NCBI RefSeq assembly: GCF_001499675.1
Contig: NZ_LN609302.1
Location: 776,896-840,895 of the forward strand
From: Acetobacter ghanensis
GTDB taxonomy: Bacteria > Pseudomonadota > Alphaproteobacteria > Acetobacterales > Acetobacteraceae
Direction: 5' to 3'
DNA: 64,000 nt
Translations under genes and position numbers: made by a program
Shown here: positions 42,315 to 50,206 of the stretch, in pieces
Layout: each line of letters begins with the position of its first letter
Position numbering within the stretch: position 1 is the stretch's first letter
Notes under the pieces: model-generated
What the model saw: only the letters and a program-made list of their open reading frames with translations
Told to the model about the DNA's origin: nothing
Database searches by the model: none

Positions 42315-44030
42315 ATGGCCACAGTAATTGACGCCCTCGTTGTCACCCTCGGGCTGGACCCTAAGGGGGTGCAGAAGGGGGGGAAGGAGGCCGGAGAGGC
42401 TTTTGATAAGACAAAGGCCAAGGCGGAAAAGGTCGGGAAGGATATTGAGGCCAGTGGAGTGAAGCCCGCTGAGTTCTTCACCAAAATGCGCAACAGCGCG
42501 CTATCGTTCTTTGCCGTCATGACCGCAGGGAAAACCCTTAAGGCGTTCGTGTCGGATACGGTGGCGAGCAATGCCAGTCTTGAGCGCACTTCTCGGCGGC
42601 TGAATATAGCAACCAAGGACGTATATGCGCTGCAAAAGGCAGTAGATTCTGTGGGAGGGTCTGGAGACGCGGCCACAGCATCCATACAGAACATTCAGAG
42701 CGCTATGACGGACCCAGCGCAGGCCGCCCAGCTTGCGCAACGGCTTTCCCAGCTGGGAGTGAGTGACGGCATTGACATCAAGACAGGCCAGATCAATGAC
42801 ATTAGCAAGTTTTACCAAAATCTTGCTGAAAACAGGACCAAGCTAGCTAATGCTCCGCGCGTTGGTCTCTTGCAGGATATTGGTCTGGATCAGGGGTCTA
42901 TTGATCTCGTTCTCAAAGGAGGAAGCGCGGTAAAGTCCACGTTTTCTACATATGAATCCTTCGGGAAGAGAATGCAGGAAAACGCGGAGGAATCGGAAAA
43001 ACTGCAAGCGCGATACAAGGAGCTGACAGAACAGAACCGTGTGTACGCGCAGGAATTGGAAGGCAGCCTTCTCCCGGCCCTGACCAGCGTGACGGGCGCC
43101 CTCTCTGACTTCGAAAAGCAAAACCCCGGACTAACCAAGGGTCTGATAGGAACATCTGCTGCCATCGCTGGCGTGGGGACCGCCATACTGGGCGTTCTCG
43201 GTATTGTTGGTGGCGTTCGCTTCCTGCGTGCACTGAAAAACATTGAGCGTCTGGTAGGGGCCGGAAAGGTCGCGGGCGAAGCGGTTGAGGCTGGCGGGAA
43301 GGCCGAACCAGCCGCCGCCAAGGCATCCCGCGCCGCCCGGGTTGGCCGCTTAGCATCCCGAGCCTTTGGCGGCCTGAACCTTGCGGCAGACGCCTACATG
43401 GCAGGCGATCTTTTCTGGAATGGAGCATCCCCGTCACTCTCCAAAAACGACACCAATAATGCCGCAAAGAAGATGTTCCTGAGCAAGCTTGACGCGCAAT
43501 ACGGGCTACCCAAAGGCTTTATGGATGCCATATGGGCGCGCGAGAGTTCGCGCGGGACCAATGTCAAACCATCCTCTGCCGGGGCCTTGGGCGACTTCCA
43601 GATCATGCCTGCTGTGGCCAAGGAGGCGGGCGTTGATCCCATGAACTTTGAACAGGCCGCGCGCTACGCAGCAAAGAGGTTCCACAACAACTTTGCGAAC
43701 TATGGCGGTTCTTTGTCGGCCAGTATTGCCGAATACAACTGGGGTGGCGGCAACCTGCGCAAAGGCATGTCTCAGTACGGTGGAGACTGGCAGGCACATG
43801 CCCCGCAGGAGACGCAGAATTATATCTCTGGGGTTAGTGCGGCCCTAGATGCTGTGCGTGATATGCCTCGGGGTGGCGCAGAGGGTGGGCAGAATACCAC
43901 CCACAACACGGTTAATGTGGGGGAGATTAAGGTCGTGGCCCCCAGCCCTGAGAGGGCCGGGGACGCGGTGCAGCGCAAGATTGTAGAAATGAGGACGGCA
44001 GCCTCATTTGCTAACTCTGGGGCTGCGTAA
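42315..44030 (+). CDS. Tape measure protein with C-terminal lytic transglycosylase domain
   Basis: 571 aa, short for a tape measure. Coiled N-terminal half with Ala/Lys/Glu-rich helices, a hydrophobic segment near residue 280-300 (IAGVGTAILGVLGIVGGVRF), then a transglycosylase domain at about 390-500: QYGLPKGFMDAIWARESSRG with the catalytic Glu, GALGDFQIMP, YNWGGGN. The enzyme should open the peptidoglycan during DNA injection. Confidence 0.85.
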   Translation: MATVIDALVVTLGLDPKGVQKGGKEAGEAFDKTKAKAEKVGKDIEASGVKPAEFFTKMRNSALSFFAVMTAGKTLKAFVSDTVASNASLERTSRRLNIATKDVYALQKAVDSVGGSGDAATASIQNIQSAMTDPAQAAQLAQRLSQLGVSDGIDIKTGQINDISKFYQNLAENRTKLANAPRVGLLQDIGLDQGSIDLVLKGGSAVKSTFSTYESFGKRMQENAEESEKLQARYKELTEQNRVYAQELEGSLLPALTSVTGALSDFEKQNPGLTKGLIGTSAAIAGVGTAILGVLGIVGGVRFLRALKNIERLVGAGKVAGEAVEAGGKAEPAAAKASRAARVGRLASRAFGGLNLAADAYMAGDLFWNGASPSLSKNDTNNAAKKMFLSKLDAQYGLPKGFMDAIWARESSRGTNVKPSSAGALGDFQIMPAVAKEAGVDPMNFEQAARYAAKRFHNNFANYGGSLSASIAEYNWGGGNLRKGMSQYGGDWQAHAPQETQNYISGVSAALDAVRDMPRGGAEGGQNTTHNTVNVGEIKVVAPSPERAGDAVQRKIVEMRTAASFANSGAA

Positions 44031-44032
44031 CT

Positions 44033-44410
44033 TCAATCTTGCTTGACGGGCAGGGGTTTATCTACCGTCGCCCCATGTAACAGCAATAATCCTGCTGTAT
44101 TCCTGCATATTGGCAAGGAAAACTGGGCCTGACAGTCAGATAAGAATTTGTCCCTCTCGGCGCTGCATCCGAGCATGGCATCGGCCAGAGTTTCTCTGGA
44201 TTCTGCAAAGCCGTGCTTTTCTCCGAATGAGCGGGCGCATGCATGCAACGAAGATACATCGCTCTTATGGTTGGCATCCATGTATCCCATAGATGCCGCT
44301 GTATTCTGCATAGACTCTCGCTCCGCTGGAGTGAGGCCCTCACCCCACCCAACCCCCGGCAGGGAAAGGGCGGCGATCACAATAAGTAACCGTCTCAAAT
44401 CTACCTCCAA
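44033..44410 (-). CDS. Secreted hypothetical accessory protein
   Basis: 125 aa with a signal peptide (LRRLLIVIAALSLPGVGWGE). The mature part has four cysteines (HACARSFGEKHG, AMLGCSAERDK, SDCQAQFSLPIC), enough for two disulphides. Convergent with the tape measure, three bases apart. Probably a lysogenic-conversion gene acting in the periplasm; function unknown. Confidence 0.6.
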   Translation of the reverse strand: MEVDLRRLLIVIAALSLPGVGWGEGLTPAERESMQNTAASMGYMDANHKSDVSSLHACARSFGEKHGFAESRETLADAMLGCSAERDKFLSDCQAQFSLPICRNTAGLLLLHGATVDKPLPVKQD

Positions 44411-44438
44411 AAGCGCGTGGGCGGGTCAGGGAATGTTG

Positions 44439-45572
44439 TTACTTCCGTTTTTTCCCATTGGGAAGAATATCCCCCACACGTTCTTTGAATACAGCAATGA
44501 GAGGTCTGTCTATATCTGCAAGGGAGTTAGTGACAATCTCTCCACCTGAACCCTCTCCAAAATCGAATTTATATTTTGCGTCCTTGCATTCGTATAAGTC
44601 GAATAGGCGTCCTGCCCTTTCTTTCCCATAGAAGACTACAAATTTCCCTTTGTAATCCTTAAACTCTATTGCGTCTAAGGCCGCAAAAAGTTCGTCAGTA
44701 TCCGATAAAAATGCAAGCCTTTTCTTAGTATATTCAAATACCTCTATTTCAATTTCAGAAGGAATAATTTCTGGGTCTTTGTTTGGGTCTGCATCAGACT
44801 TCACTGCATCTGTTGCAACCAAAGGTTTCTCAGGCTCTTTGTCTTTAGCTGGAAGATCGAGGCGTTGTAAAATTCTGAGATTGATAAACTCTCCAAACGC
44901 GCTTTTGGTGAGTACCGTATAATCAGCCATTGCTTTTGACCTAATATTGCTTAGGCCAATTCCCTGCAAAAGAAGCCTAACAAAAGCGTCCGTAGGTTCC
45001 TTTGCAAGCTCTTCAATCTGCTGAACAAGATTCTGGAAGATCAATTTGCGCTTTGCTTCGGCACCGATATTTTCAGGATCAAAATTGGACTTCTGGAGGC
45101 TCTTAAGGCCATCTACAACAGAATCTTCGATCTTTCCCTTTGCAATATCGTGCAGGTCGAAAGAAAGAAAAGCGTTGGAGTCCATCATATTCGGTTCGTC
45201 AGAATCAGCGTAGAATTCGTACACCATCCCGTCAGTAATAACGCCCATTTTCACGGTAGGAGCGGCATTGAAGTAAGAGCGAAGTTGCCCTCTATCATCC
45301 TTTAATTCTGCTCCGAGTGACTTGCACTCTATGGCAATTACTGGCGCGTTCTCTTTGAGAATAGCAAAATCGACTCTATTTTTGTACTTGTCCGAGAAGT
45401 CTGCATTATGCTCTGGGCATACTTCATCGGGGTTCATGGTGTCGTAGCCAAGAAAATTGATTAAAGGCAGGACCAGGAAAAGTTTCGTAGCCTCCTCATT
45501 CGTGCAGCGCTTTGATATGCTGATCATACGCTCGGAGAAGGCTTTAAATTTCTGGCGGAAATCATCTGACAT
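44439..45572 (-). CDS. PD-(D/E)XK nuclease-type protein, HsdR N-terminal domain
   Basis: 377 aa. The motif NRVDFAILKENAPVIAIECK (about residues 64-83) is the D...ExK nuclease core of type I restriction HsdR N-terminal domains, and a helix (GQLRSYFNAAPTVKMGVITD) follows as in that family. No helicase domain, no HsdM or HsdS nearby. The gene is visibly AT-rich against the phage genes. A role in defence against other phages is likely but inferred. Confidence 0.7.
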   Translation of the reverse strand: MSDDFRQKFKAFSERMISISKRCTNEEATKLFLVLPLINFLGYDTMNPDEVCPEHNADFSDKYKNRVDFAILKENAPVIAIECKSLGAELKDDRGQLRSYFNAAPTVKMGVITDGMVYEFYADSDEPNMMDSNAFLSFDLHDIAKGKIEDSVVDGLKSLQKSNFDPENIGAEAKRKLIFQNLVQQIEELAKEPTDAFVRLLLQGIGLSNIRSKAMADYTVLTKSAFGEFINLRILQRLDLPAKDKEPEKPLVATDAVKSDADPNKDPEIIPSEIEIEVFEYTKKRLAFLSDTDELFAALDAIEFKDYKGKFVVFYGKERAGRLFDLYECKDAKYKFDFGEGSGGEIVTNSLADIDRPLIAVFKERVGDILPNGKKRK

Positions 45573-45671
45573 ACGCTCGAATCCTGCGGCTTAAAAAAAT
45601 GTTAGAATTATTTAGCCCATAGCCATTAAAAAAGAAAATATATGCACACAAAATAAGTGCGGATAGCTGCC

Positions 45672-45956
45672 CTACGTAGCGTCATTAGCTTTAGAGAATG
45701 TGCTCAGCAACATAACAAGAGACTTTCTATGCTCATCATCCATGTTGCGCATAGCTTGGAGCACTGCGCGCTCGGCATCTGTCATCTGCCCTCCCTCGAA
45801 GGTTAGCGCGGAGCGTGAAAGATACACACTCTCCTGCAATCTGTGGACTATTTCAGCGTTCATTGAGTGAGAACGCGCGTCCGCTTCCGCCTTGAGGTCA
45901 TCAAGGAGGGCGCGTGGCATACGCAGGGTGATTGGAACTCGTCTCTCATCGCTCAT
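45672..45956 (-). CDS. Mnt-like ribbon-helix-helix repressor
   Basis: 94 aa. VPITLRMPRALLDDLKAEAD, then SHSMNAEIVHRLQESVY, the Arc/Mnt ribbon-helix-helix, followed by a second helical part (MTDAERAVLQAMRNMDDEHR) like the tetramer helix of P22 Mnt. Divergent from a smaller RHH gene that precedes a Rha antirepressor, the arrangement of P22 immI. ATG 45956 is the probable start. Confidence 0.75.
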   Translation of the reverse strand: MSDERRVPITLRMPRALLDDLKAEADARSHSMNAEIVHRLQESVYLSRSALTFEGGQMTDAERAVLQAMRNMDDEHRKSLVMLLSTFSKANDAT

Positions 45957-45968
45957 ACTGGACTTATA

Positions 45969-46043
45969 AACCATATTGGTTGCACTTTCTAGTTGACAAC
46001 CAAAATGGTGTCATGCCTTATGGGCGTGCAACCATAATGGTTG
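45969..46043. promoter_or_regulatory. Divergent promoter region with three AACCA-N3-TGGTT operators
   Basis: Palindromes AACCA-TAT-TGGTT (45969-45981), CAACCA-AAA-TGGTG (45998-46010 region) and CAACCATAATGGTTG (46029-46043). TTGACA at 45993-45998 with CCTTAT 17 bases later fits a rightward promoter; on the minus strand TTGTCA and TATGGT 18 bases apart fit a leftward one. The operators overlap both. Confidence 0.65.
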
Positions 46044-46055
46044 TCAGGAGACGAA

Positions 46056-46244
46056 ATGAAAAAGACAGCGACCATCACCTTGCGCCTTGATCAAGATCTG
46101 CTGCGATCTTTGAAGATACGAGCAATCATGAATGATCGAAGCGCGAATGGTGAGATTTCCGCCATTCTGAAAAACGTTTTGGAAACAAAAAAGGCACCAG
46201 AGCAAGGCCTCGAAAACCGCTCTGATGCCTCTGACAGTGAATAA
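46056..46244 (+). CDS. Arc-like ribbon-helix-helix repressor
   Basis: 62 aa. ATITLRLDQDLLRSLKIRAI then MNDRSANGEISAILKNVLET: a compact RHH protein the size of P22 Arc. It is the first gene of the rightward unit, 12 bases before the antirepressor. It probably shuts off the antirepressor promoter after infection. Confidence 0.75.
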   Translation: MKKTATITLRLDQDLLRSLKIRAIMNDRSANGEISAILKNVLETKKAPEQGLENRSDASDSE

Positions 46245-46256
46245 GGAAACACTGAT

Positions 46257-47039
46257 ATGAGTTCTATTATCACACCATCAGCACCAAATTCCAGCCCCAC
46301 GATGTCCAGCAAGGAAATTGCTGAACTGACGGGCAAAGCGCATAAAAACGTCATCCGTGATATTGAATCGATGATCGCGGAGATTGAAAAAGATGGCTCA
46401 AACCTGAGCCATCAAGCAAAATCAAAGGGTTACGCCGTCGAGCGTGATAATCGTGGGTATGTGAAAAACATCCATCTTGACCATAGTCATACCATCACGC
46501 TGATCACTGGCTATGATGCCCGGCAGCGCAAGAAGGTTGTAGACCGCTGGTTAGAGCTGGAAGGTGACCGGGGTTCTCCGGTCGCCCCTAAGCCCAAACG
46601 CATCCGCAAGCCCGCGTTTGATACCGCCTTTACCCGCTGCATGAACGTGGTCGCCCATCTGCCCAACGTGGACGAGAACCAGAAGGTTCTTATGGCTGCG
46701 CGTGGCACGCACACGCTCACGGGCATCAACCCGCTTGAGGCTATGGGGTATGCAGCACTCCCAGCTGCCACGGAGGACAATTACCAAACGCCAACGCAGC
46801 TTGGTAAGCCATTCGGCATTCCGCCCCGGCGCGTTAATCAGATCCTCGTTGATGCGGGCTTGCAGGCCCATACCCCCGGTTCATCCACGGGCAGCGATTG
46901 GAGCATGACCGACAAGGGGCTTGCTTACGGCAAGATGTTCGATACGTCCCGGCGTGGCGGGAAGGGTTCTCAGCAGCAGCTTAAATGGAAGCCGTCTGTT
47001 GCGGAGTTCCTGCGCCCTTTCTCCCAAACGCCAGCGTAA
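46257..47039 (+). CDS. Rha-family antirepressor
   Basis: 260 aa. SSKEIAELTGKAHKNVIRDI (residues about 18-40), NRGYVKNIHLDHSHTITLIT and DARQRKKVVDRWLELE are the Rha/ANT core; the C-terminal half has IPPRRVNQILVDAGLQAHTP and GLAYGKMFD, a KilAC-like domain. Such proteins inactivate phage repressors or block host functions. It follows two RHH genes, as ant follows arc in P22. Confidence 0.82.
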   Translation: MSSIITPSAPNSSPTMSSKEIAELTGKAHKNVIRDIESMIAEIEKDGSNLSHQAKSKGYAVERDNRGYVKNIHLDHSHTITLITGYDARQRKKVVDRWLELEGDRGSPVAPKPKRIRKPAFDTAFTRCMNVVAHLPNVDENQKVLMAARGTHTLTGINPLEAMGYAALPAATEDNYQTPTQLGKPFGIPPRRVNQILVDAGLQAHTPGSSTGSDWSMTDKGLAYGKMFDTSRRGGKGSQQQLKWKPSVAEFLRPFSQTPA

Positions 47040-47104
47040 GCGCCGTAACGGCCAGCCATCCCTTCGGGGGTGGCAACGCTGGTGGGAATGTCACAGGGGC
47101 GGTG

Positions 47105-47380
47105 ATGATTGGCGGGGAAGTCGTTTACTTCGACGCGGATGATTACAAGCTATGGGCTGGCGATAGGGCTGTTGTTCTAGACCCGCGCGGCAATATTTGC
47201 GTGGTCACGCTGGAAAGTAACCACCCAGAGGAACTTCGCAGCCTGCACAGAACGCGCAGGGCGCTGATGCAATGGCATGATCCCATAGACGGCAGGCAAT
47301 CGAAATTTGCCGTACAGGTTCTTGGTCGGCACGTGCCTGTGGGAGTTGGTGCGGAGGCTAGGCAGGCGGCTTTGGCTTAG
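47105..47380 (+). CDS. Hypothetical protein after the antirepressor
   Basis: 91 aa. MIGGEVVYFDADDYKLWAGD and RAVVLDPRGNICVV suggest a small beta-rich fold. AGGGGCGGTG precedes ATG 47105; the frame is open further upstream to 46985 inside the antirepressor gene. A nine-G run lies right after the stop. Confidence 0.5.
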   Translation: MIGGEVVYFDADDYKLWAGDRAVVLDPRGNICVVTLESNHPEELRSLHRTRRALMQWHDPIDGRQSKFAVQVLGRHVPVGVGAEARQAALA

Positions 47381-47467
47381 GGGGGGGGATTTCCTCCCCA
47401 ATCCACCTGATGCCGTTTAGCGGGGTTTGGTGGGGGTGGGGAGGGTTATTTGGGTGGAACAGCACCC

Positions 47468-47734
47468 TCAATTGCCGTCAATAACTTTACTCCCTTCGGT
47501 CAAACGGAAGGGGCGGATTCGTAGCTTTTTTATTGGTATATCAATAATATGTTTAAATTTATCATCATCAAATGAGAAGAATAATGAAAATATTTCTTCG
47601 CAATCTACGCTCAATATAAATCTAGGTGGGGTTAACGCAAAGTAATCTATGGGCGCGGCTTCATTGGCGCTTATTCCTATTTTAACTCCGTACACAATTT
47701 CATCAGTTTTCTTTTTTCTGAGTTCAACCTTCAT
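47468..47734 (-). CDS. Second ORF of a DUF6941-like gene (continuation in the -1 frame)
   Basis: 88 aa, MKVELRKKKTDEIVYGVKIG then FALTPPRFILSVDCEEIFSL. By itself it starts in the middle of a beta-sheet protein; joined to the upstream ORF through the A AAA AAC site it gives one protein of about 150 aa. It also has ATGA coupling to the first ORF, so separate translation is possible. AT-rich. Confidence 0.55.
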   Translation of the reverse strand: MKVELRKKKTDEIVYGVKIGISANEAAPIDYFALTPPRFILSVDCEEIFSLFFSFDDDKFKHIIDIPIKKLRIRPFRLTEGSKVIDGN

Positions 47735-47925
47735 AGAATATTGTTTTTTTCTACGTTTGTTGCCTTTGCATGGAGCCAGAAACTACCCCTTATCTTCGCA
47801 GGAAATTTCAAAACGCTGACGCCATTGGGAGTTGCTCCAATGATAATATCTTTTCCGGATGCTTCCTTCCGCACCTCATCACAAAATATTGCCGAAATTA
47901 TTTCGATTTTCGTTTTGTTTGCCAT
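47731..47925 (-). CDS. First ORF of a DUF6941-like gene
   Basis: 64 aa. KIEIISAIFCDEVRKEASGK then DIIIGATPNGVSVLKFPAKI resemble the N-terminal half of DUF6941-type proteins, which are normally about 130-150 aa in one frame. The ORF stops soon after a seven-A run. Function unknown. Confidence 0.55.
   Translation of the reverse strand: MANKTKIEIISAIFCDEVRKEASGKDIIIGATPNGVSVLKFPAKIRGSFWLHAKATNVEKNNIL
47743..47749 (-). promoter_or_regulatory. Canonical -1 slippery heptamer A AAA AAC
   Basis: On the minus strand the codons read GAA AAA AAC, so the heptamer is in the right phase for -1 slippage. After slipping, translation runs into the frame of 47468-47734 and removes the stop, giving VEKKQYSMKVELRKKK across the junction. 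Confidence 0.55.
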
Positions 47926-47927
47926 TT

Positions 47928-48929
47928 TTATGCGCCCACCTCATGTGCAGGTAACTGAAAATCATATTTAGATTGCGAGGGTTCAAATGTAGATTCGAAA
48001 TCTTCTGCGATGCCGTAGATAATCGATGCAGAGCTTTGCTGTATGGTTAGAAAGGTACTGTCAAGTGTAACTCCATCTATCGTCGGCTGGATGGCAACAG
48101 AATCGAATCTCCATTCATACCCAAGTTTATCCAAAATCAAGAACATGGATCTGGTGTTGATATGCCTATCGGGATTGAGGGCGCGCGAGAAAGAGGCAGG
48201 CTCCCAGCCCAAATCTTTGGCTACCTGATTTTGCGTCAAGCCCTTTGCTTTCATTCTCTCCTGAACATGCTCGCGCAGTGCCATCTTTAAGCTTTCAAGA
48301 AAGTTTGCTTCCCGAATCTCTTCTGGAGAAAGAAAGTCAAGCGCGGAAATGAAGGCAGGCATAGTCATTGTTTTTTTCCATATGAACTTTGGGTCTATCG
48401 AATGCTGCTTTATCCAAAACAAGACATAGAAAATCATTATGCCGTATTCCATGGGTAGAGCTTTGTCTTGCGAATCGACCAAGTTCATCTTGAGTTCAGC
48501 GAGTACGGCAATGAATGTATTTTCTGTCGTATGGACCCAACCAAATACTCTCACATCAGTAGTTCGCATTTCCCATATGTTGGGCCCTTCAGGAGAAATC
48601 GGTTGCAGCTTTTTTAATGGCTGCTCCGGCTTTCCATCATCAAATTGGCCAATCGTATGATACGATCTTCCTGAGGTAAAACTATTGAGTAAACTTACAA
48701 CCTGTTGAGTTGGTGATGTTTTTCCGATTCCATTTTTCGTCTTATGCGCAGCAAGGAAGTCTGCAATCTCTTTCGTTATGTAGCACTTCCTCCATTCCTT
48801 CCTCCCTCGCGTATCTGTCCATAGAGATAAATATGATCCTACTAGAGAATCTATATCTGTTGACATTTTTGTCAATGATATCTGGCTATCAGCAGATATG
48901 TTTGCCGCAGGCTTTGAAAGCGAACTCAT
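47928..48929 (-). CDS. RelE/HigB-like domain fused to a C-terminal XRE HTH domain
   Basis: 333 aa. Residues about 115-150 (PNIWEMRTTDVRVFGWVHTT, ENTFIAVLAELKMN) look like the central sheet of HigB/Gp49-type RelE toxins. Residues about 222-275 (EHVQERMKAKGLTQNQVAKD, LGWEPASFSRALNPD) are an XRE HTH like HigA antitoxins. A toxin and its antitoxin-like partner in one chain would be unusual. GAGGGA precedes the ATG. AT-rich. The N-terminal call is inference. Confidence 0.55.
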   Translation of the reverse strand: MSSLSKPAANISADSQISLTKMSTDIDSLVGSYLSLWTDTRGRKEWRKCYITKEIADFLAAHKTKNGIGKTSPTQQVVSLLNSFTSGRSYHTIGQFDDGKPEQPLKKLQPISPEGPNIWEMRTTDVRVFGWVHTTENTFIAVLAELKMNLVDSQDKALPMEYGIMIFYVLFWIKQHSIDPKFIWKKTMTMPAFISALDFLSPEEIREANFLESLKMALREHVQERMKAKGLTQNQVAKDLGWEPASFSRALNPDRHINTRSMFLILDKLGYEWRFDSVAIQPTIDGVTLDSTFLTIQQSSASIIYGIAEDFESTFEPSQSKYDFQLPAHEVGA

Positions 48930-49177
48930 AAGTGTCCCTCAATAAATATACCCCAACCCAATCCCGTTAAATAAAATGACGCATAAATATTATTCTCTAA
49001 TTTATCCAATAATAAATTCCCTTAGTATTCTGCTTCTTACTTAATCCTGTATGCAATGAAATGTCGGGGGAAGGTACACAAATAAAGAACACCCTTCACG
49101 TTTATTGACGGTTGCGTGACCTTGTACCCAACCCCCAACCTGTACTACGCTACGGCCACCATTCAGGAGCCACAGTC
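48930..49177 (+). promoter_or_regulatory. AT-rich gap with late promoter-like element D
   Basis: No gene seen. AAGGTACACA at 49071-49080 with a following GAACA block, and TTGTACCC at 49122-49129; both recur at 52531 and 52559. A -10 is weak here (TACGCT, 49146-49151). The element lies between the minus-strand accessory block and the next structural gene, which starts after AGGAG at 49178. Confidence 0.45.
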
Positions 49178-49894
49178 ATGGTCATGCAAACGGTGGCCCA
49201 GCCGGTCACAGCTAATGTTATTTCGGGAGCCGGGGTCCCCAAGCTCTGGTCCCCGGTCATATCCGATGCGGAGGCTGTGGCCTCGGTTGAACTGGATACG
49301 CTGCTCCAGAGCTACCTTATCAAGCAGGCCGACAAGCTGTGGGGCATCTTCGATAGCAGCGGAACTGCCGTCATAACTTCGGGCCGGGTGCGGGCCATAG
49401 ATATGCGCGCGGGCTATATGATCTCTGACGCCCCCTTAGAGAACGGCGCGTTCATGTCCTACAACAAGGTGAAGCGCCCGAGCGAGATCATGGTGGAAAT
49501 GCTGTGTGACGGAACCAGCGTGAGCTACGGCAACCTGAGTGCAATCAGCAACCTGTTGTCGACCGCTGGAATTACGGGCGCATCCCCTGAGCTTACGGCG
49601 CGCACCAGCTTCACCAAAGCGCTGGATGCAGTCGTGGCGGACCTCAACCTCTACCATGTGACCACGCCAGAGCAGACCTACTCCAACATGAACGTGGTCG
49701 AATACTCCATGCGCCGCTCGGTTGAGCGAGGCGTTACGCTGCTGTGGGCGGACATTCGGATGCAGGAGGTGCGGTTGACGGCATCCAACCAGCTAACAAA
49801 GACTGTAAAACCCAGCGGCGAGGCAAAAGCTTTCTCAGGTCCAGTCTCGACTGAGACTGCAACAAGCGCGCAAGCTGCTTCTATAAGTGGGTGA
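49178..49894 (+). CDS. Phage tail/baseplate structural protein
   Basis: 238 aa. VPKLWSPVISDAEAVASVEL, YLIKQADKLWGIFDSSGTAV and YNKVKRPSEIMVEMLCDGT; the gene always lies between tape measure and baseplate plug in this tail type. Likely a beta-rich minor tail component. ATG 49178 has AGGAG eight bases before it. Confidence 0.7.
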   Translation: MVMQTVAQPVTANVISGAGVPKLWSPVISDAEAVASVELDTLLQSYLIKQADKLWGIFDSSGTAVITSGRVRAIDMRAGYMISDAPLENGAFMSYNKVKRPSEIMVEMLCDGTSVSYGNLSAISNLLSTAGITGASPELTARTSFTKALDAVVADLNLYHVTTPEQTYSNMNVVEYSMRRSVERGVTLLWADIRMQEVRLTASNQLTKTVKPSGEAKAFSGPVSTETATSAQAASISG

Positions 49895-49897
49895 AAG

Positions 49898-50206
49898 ATG
49901 GCTGATCCTGTTGTCATTCCCCTGAACGCCGTTGCCCAGCAATCAGTTCAGGTTACTTTGTCCGGGCAGTCAGTTCAGCTTGACATTCAGCAGCGCACAA
50001 ACGGCCTGTACATGAATATCTGGCTGAACGGGACGATGATTATCGCTGGCCTGCTGTGCCAGGACAGAACGTGGCTTGTGCAGAAGTCCTATTTCGGCAT
50101 GCCCGGAGATATGATGTTCACGGACCAAGAGGGTGAAAGCGACCCTGATTACTCCGGGTTTAGCGGGCGGTATGTCCTGATGTATCAGGAGGGAAAGAAT
50201 GTCTGA
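49898..50206 (+). CDS. Baseplate plug-like protein (DUF6983 type)
   Basis: 102 aa. VTLSGQSVQLDIQQRTNGLY, MNIWLNGTMIIAG and GRYVLMYQEG match small all-beta proteins placed just before the baseplate hub gene. Overlaps the hub gene by eight bases. Confidence 0.72.
   Translation: MADPVVIPLNAVAQQSVQVTLSGQSVQLDIQQRTNGLYMNIWLNGTMIIAGLLCQDRTWLVQKSYFGMPGDMMFTDQEGESDPDYSGFSGRYVLMYQEGKNV

Noticed and set aside
47372..47396. G9 run plus complementary C-rich stretch as a terminator after 47380
   Set aside because: A hairpin of G and C runs can be drawn, but there is no T run and the pairing is not specific.
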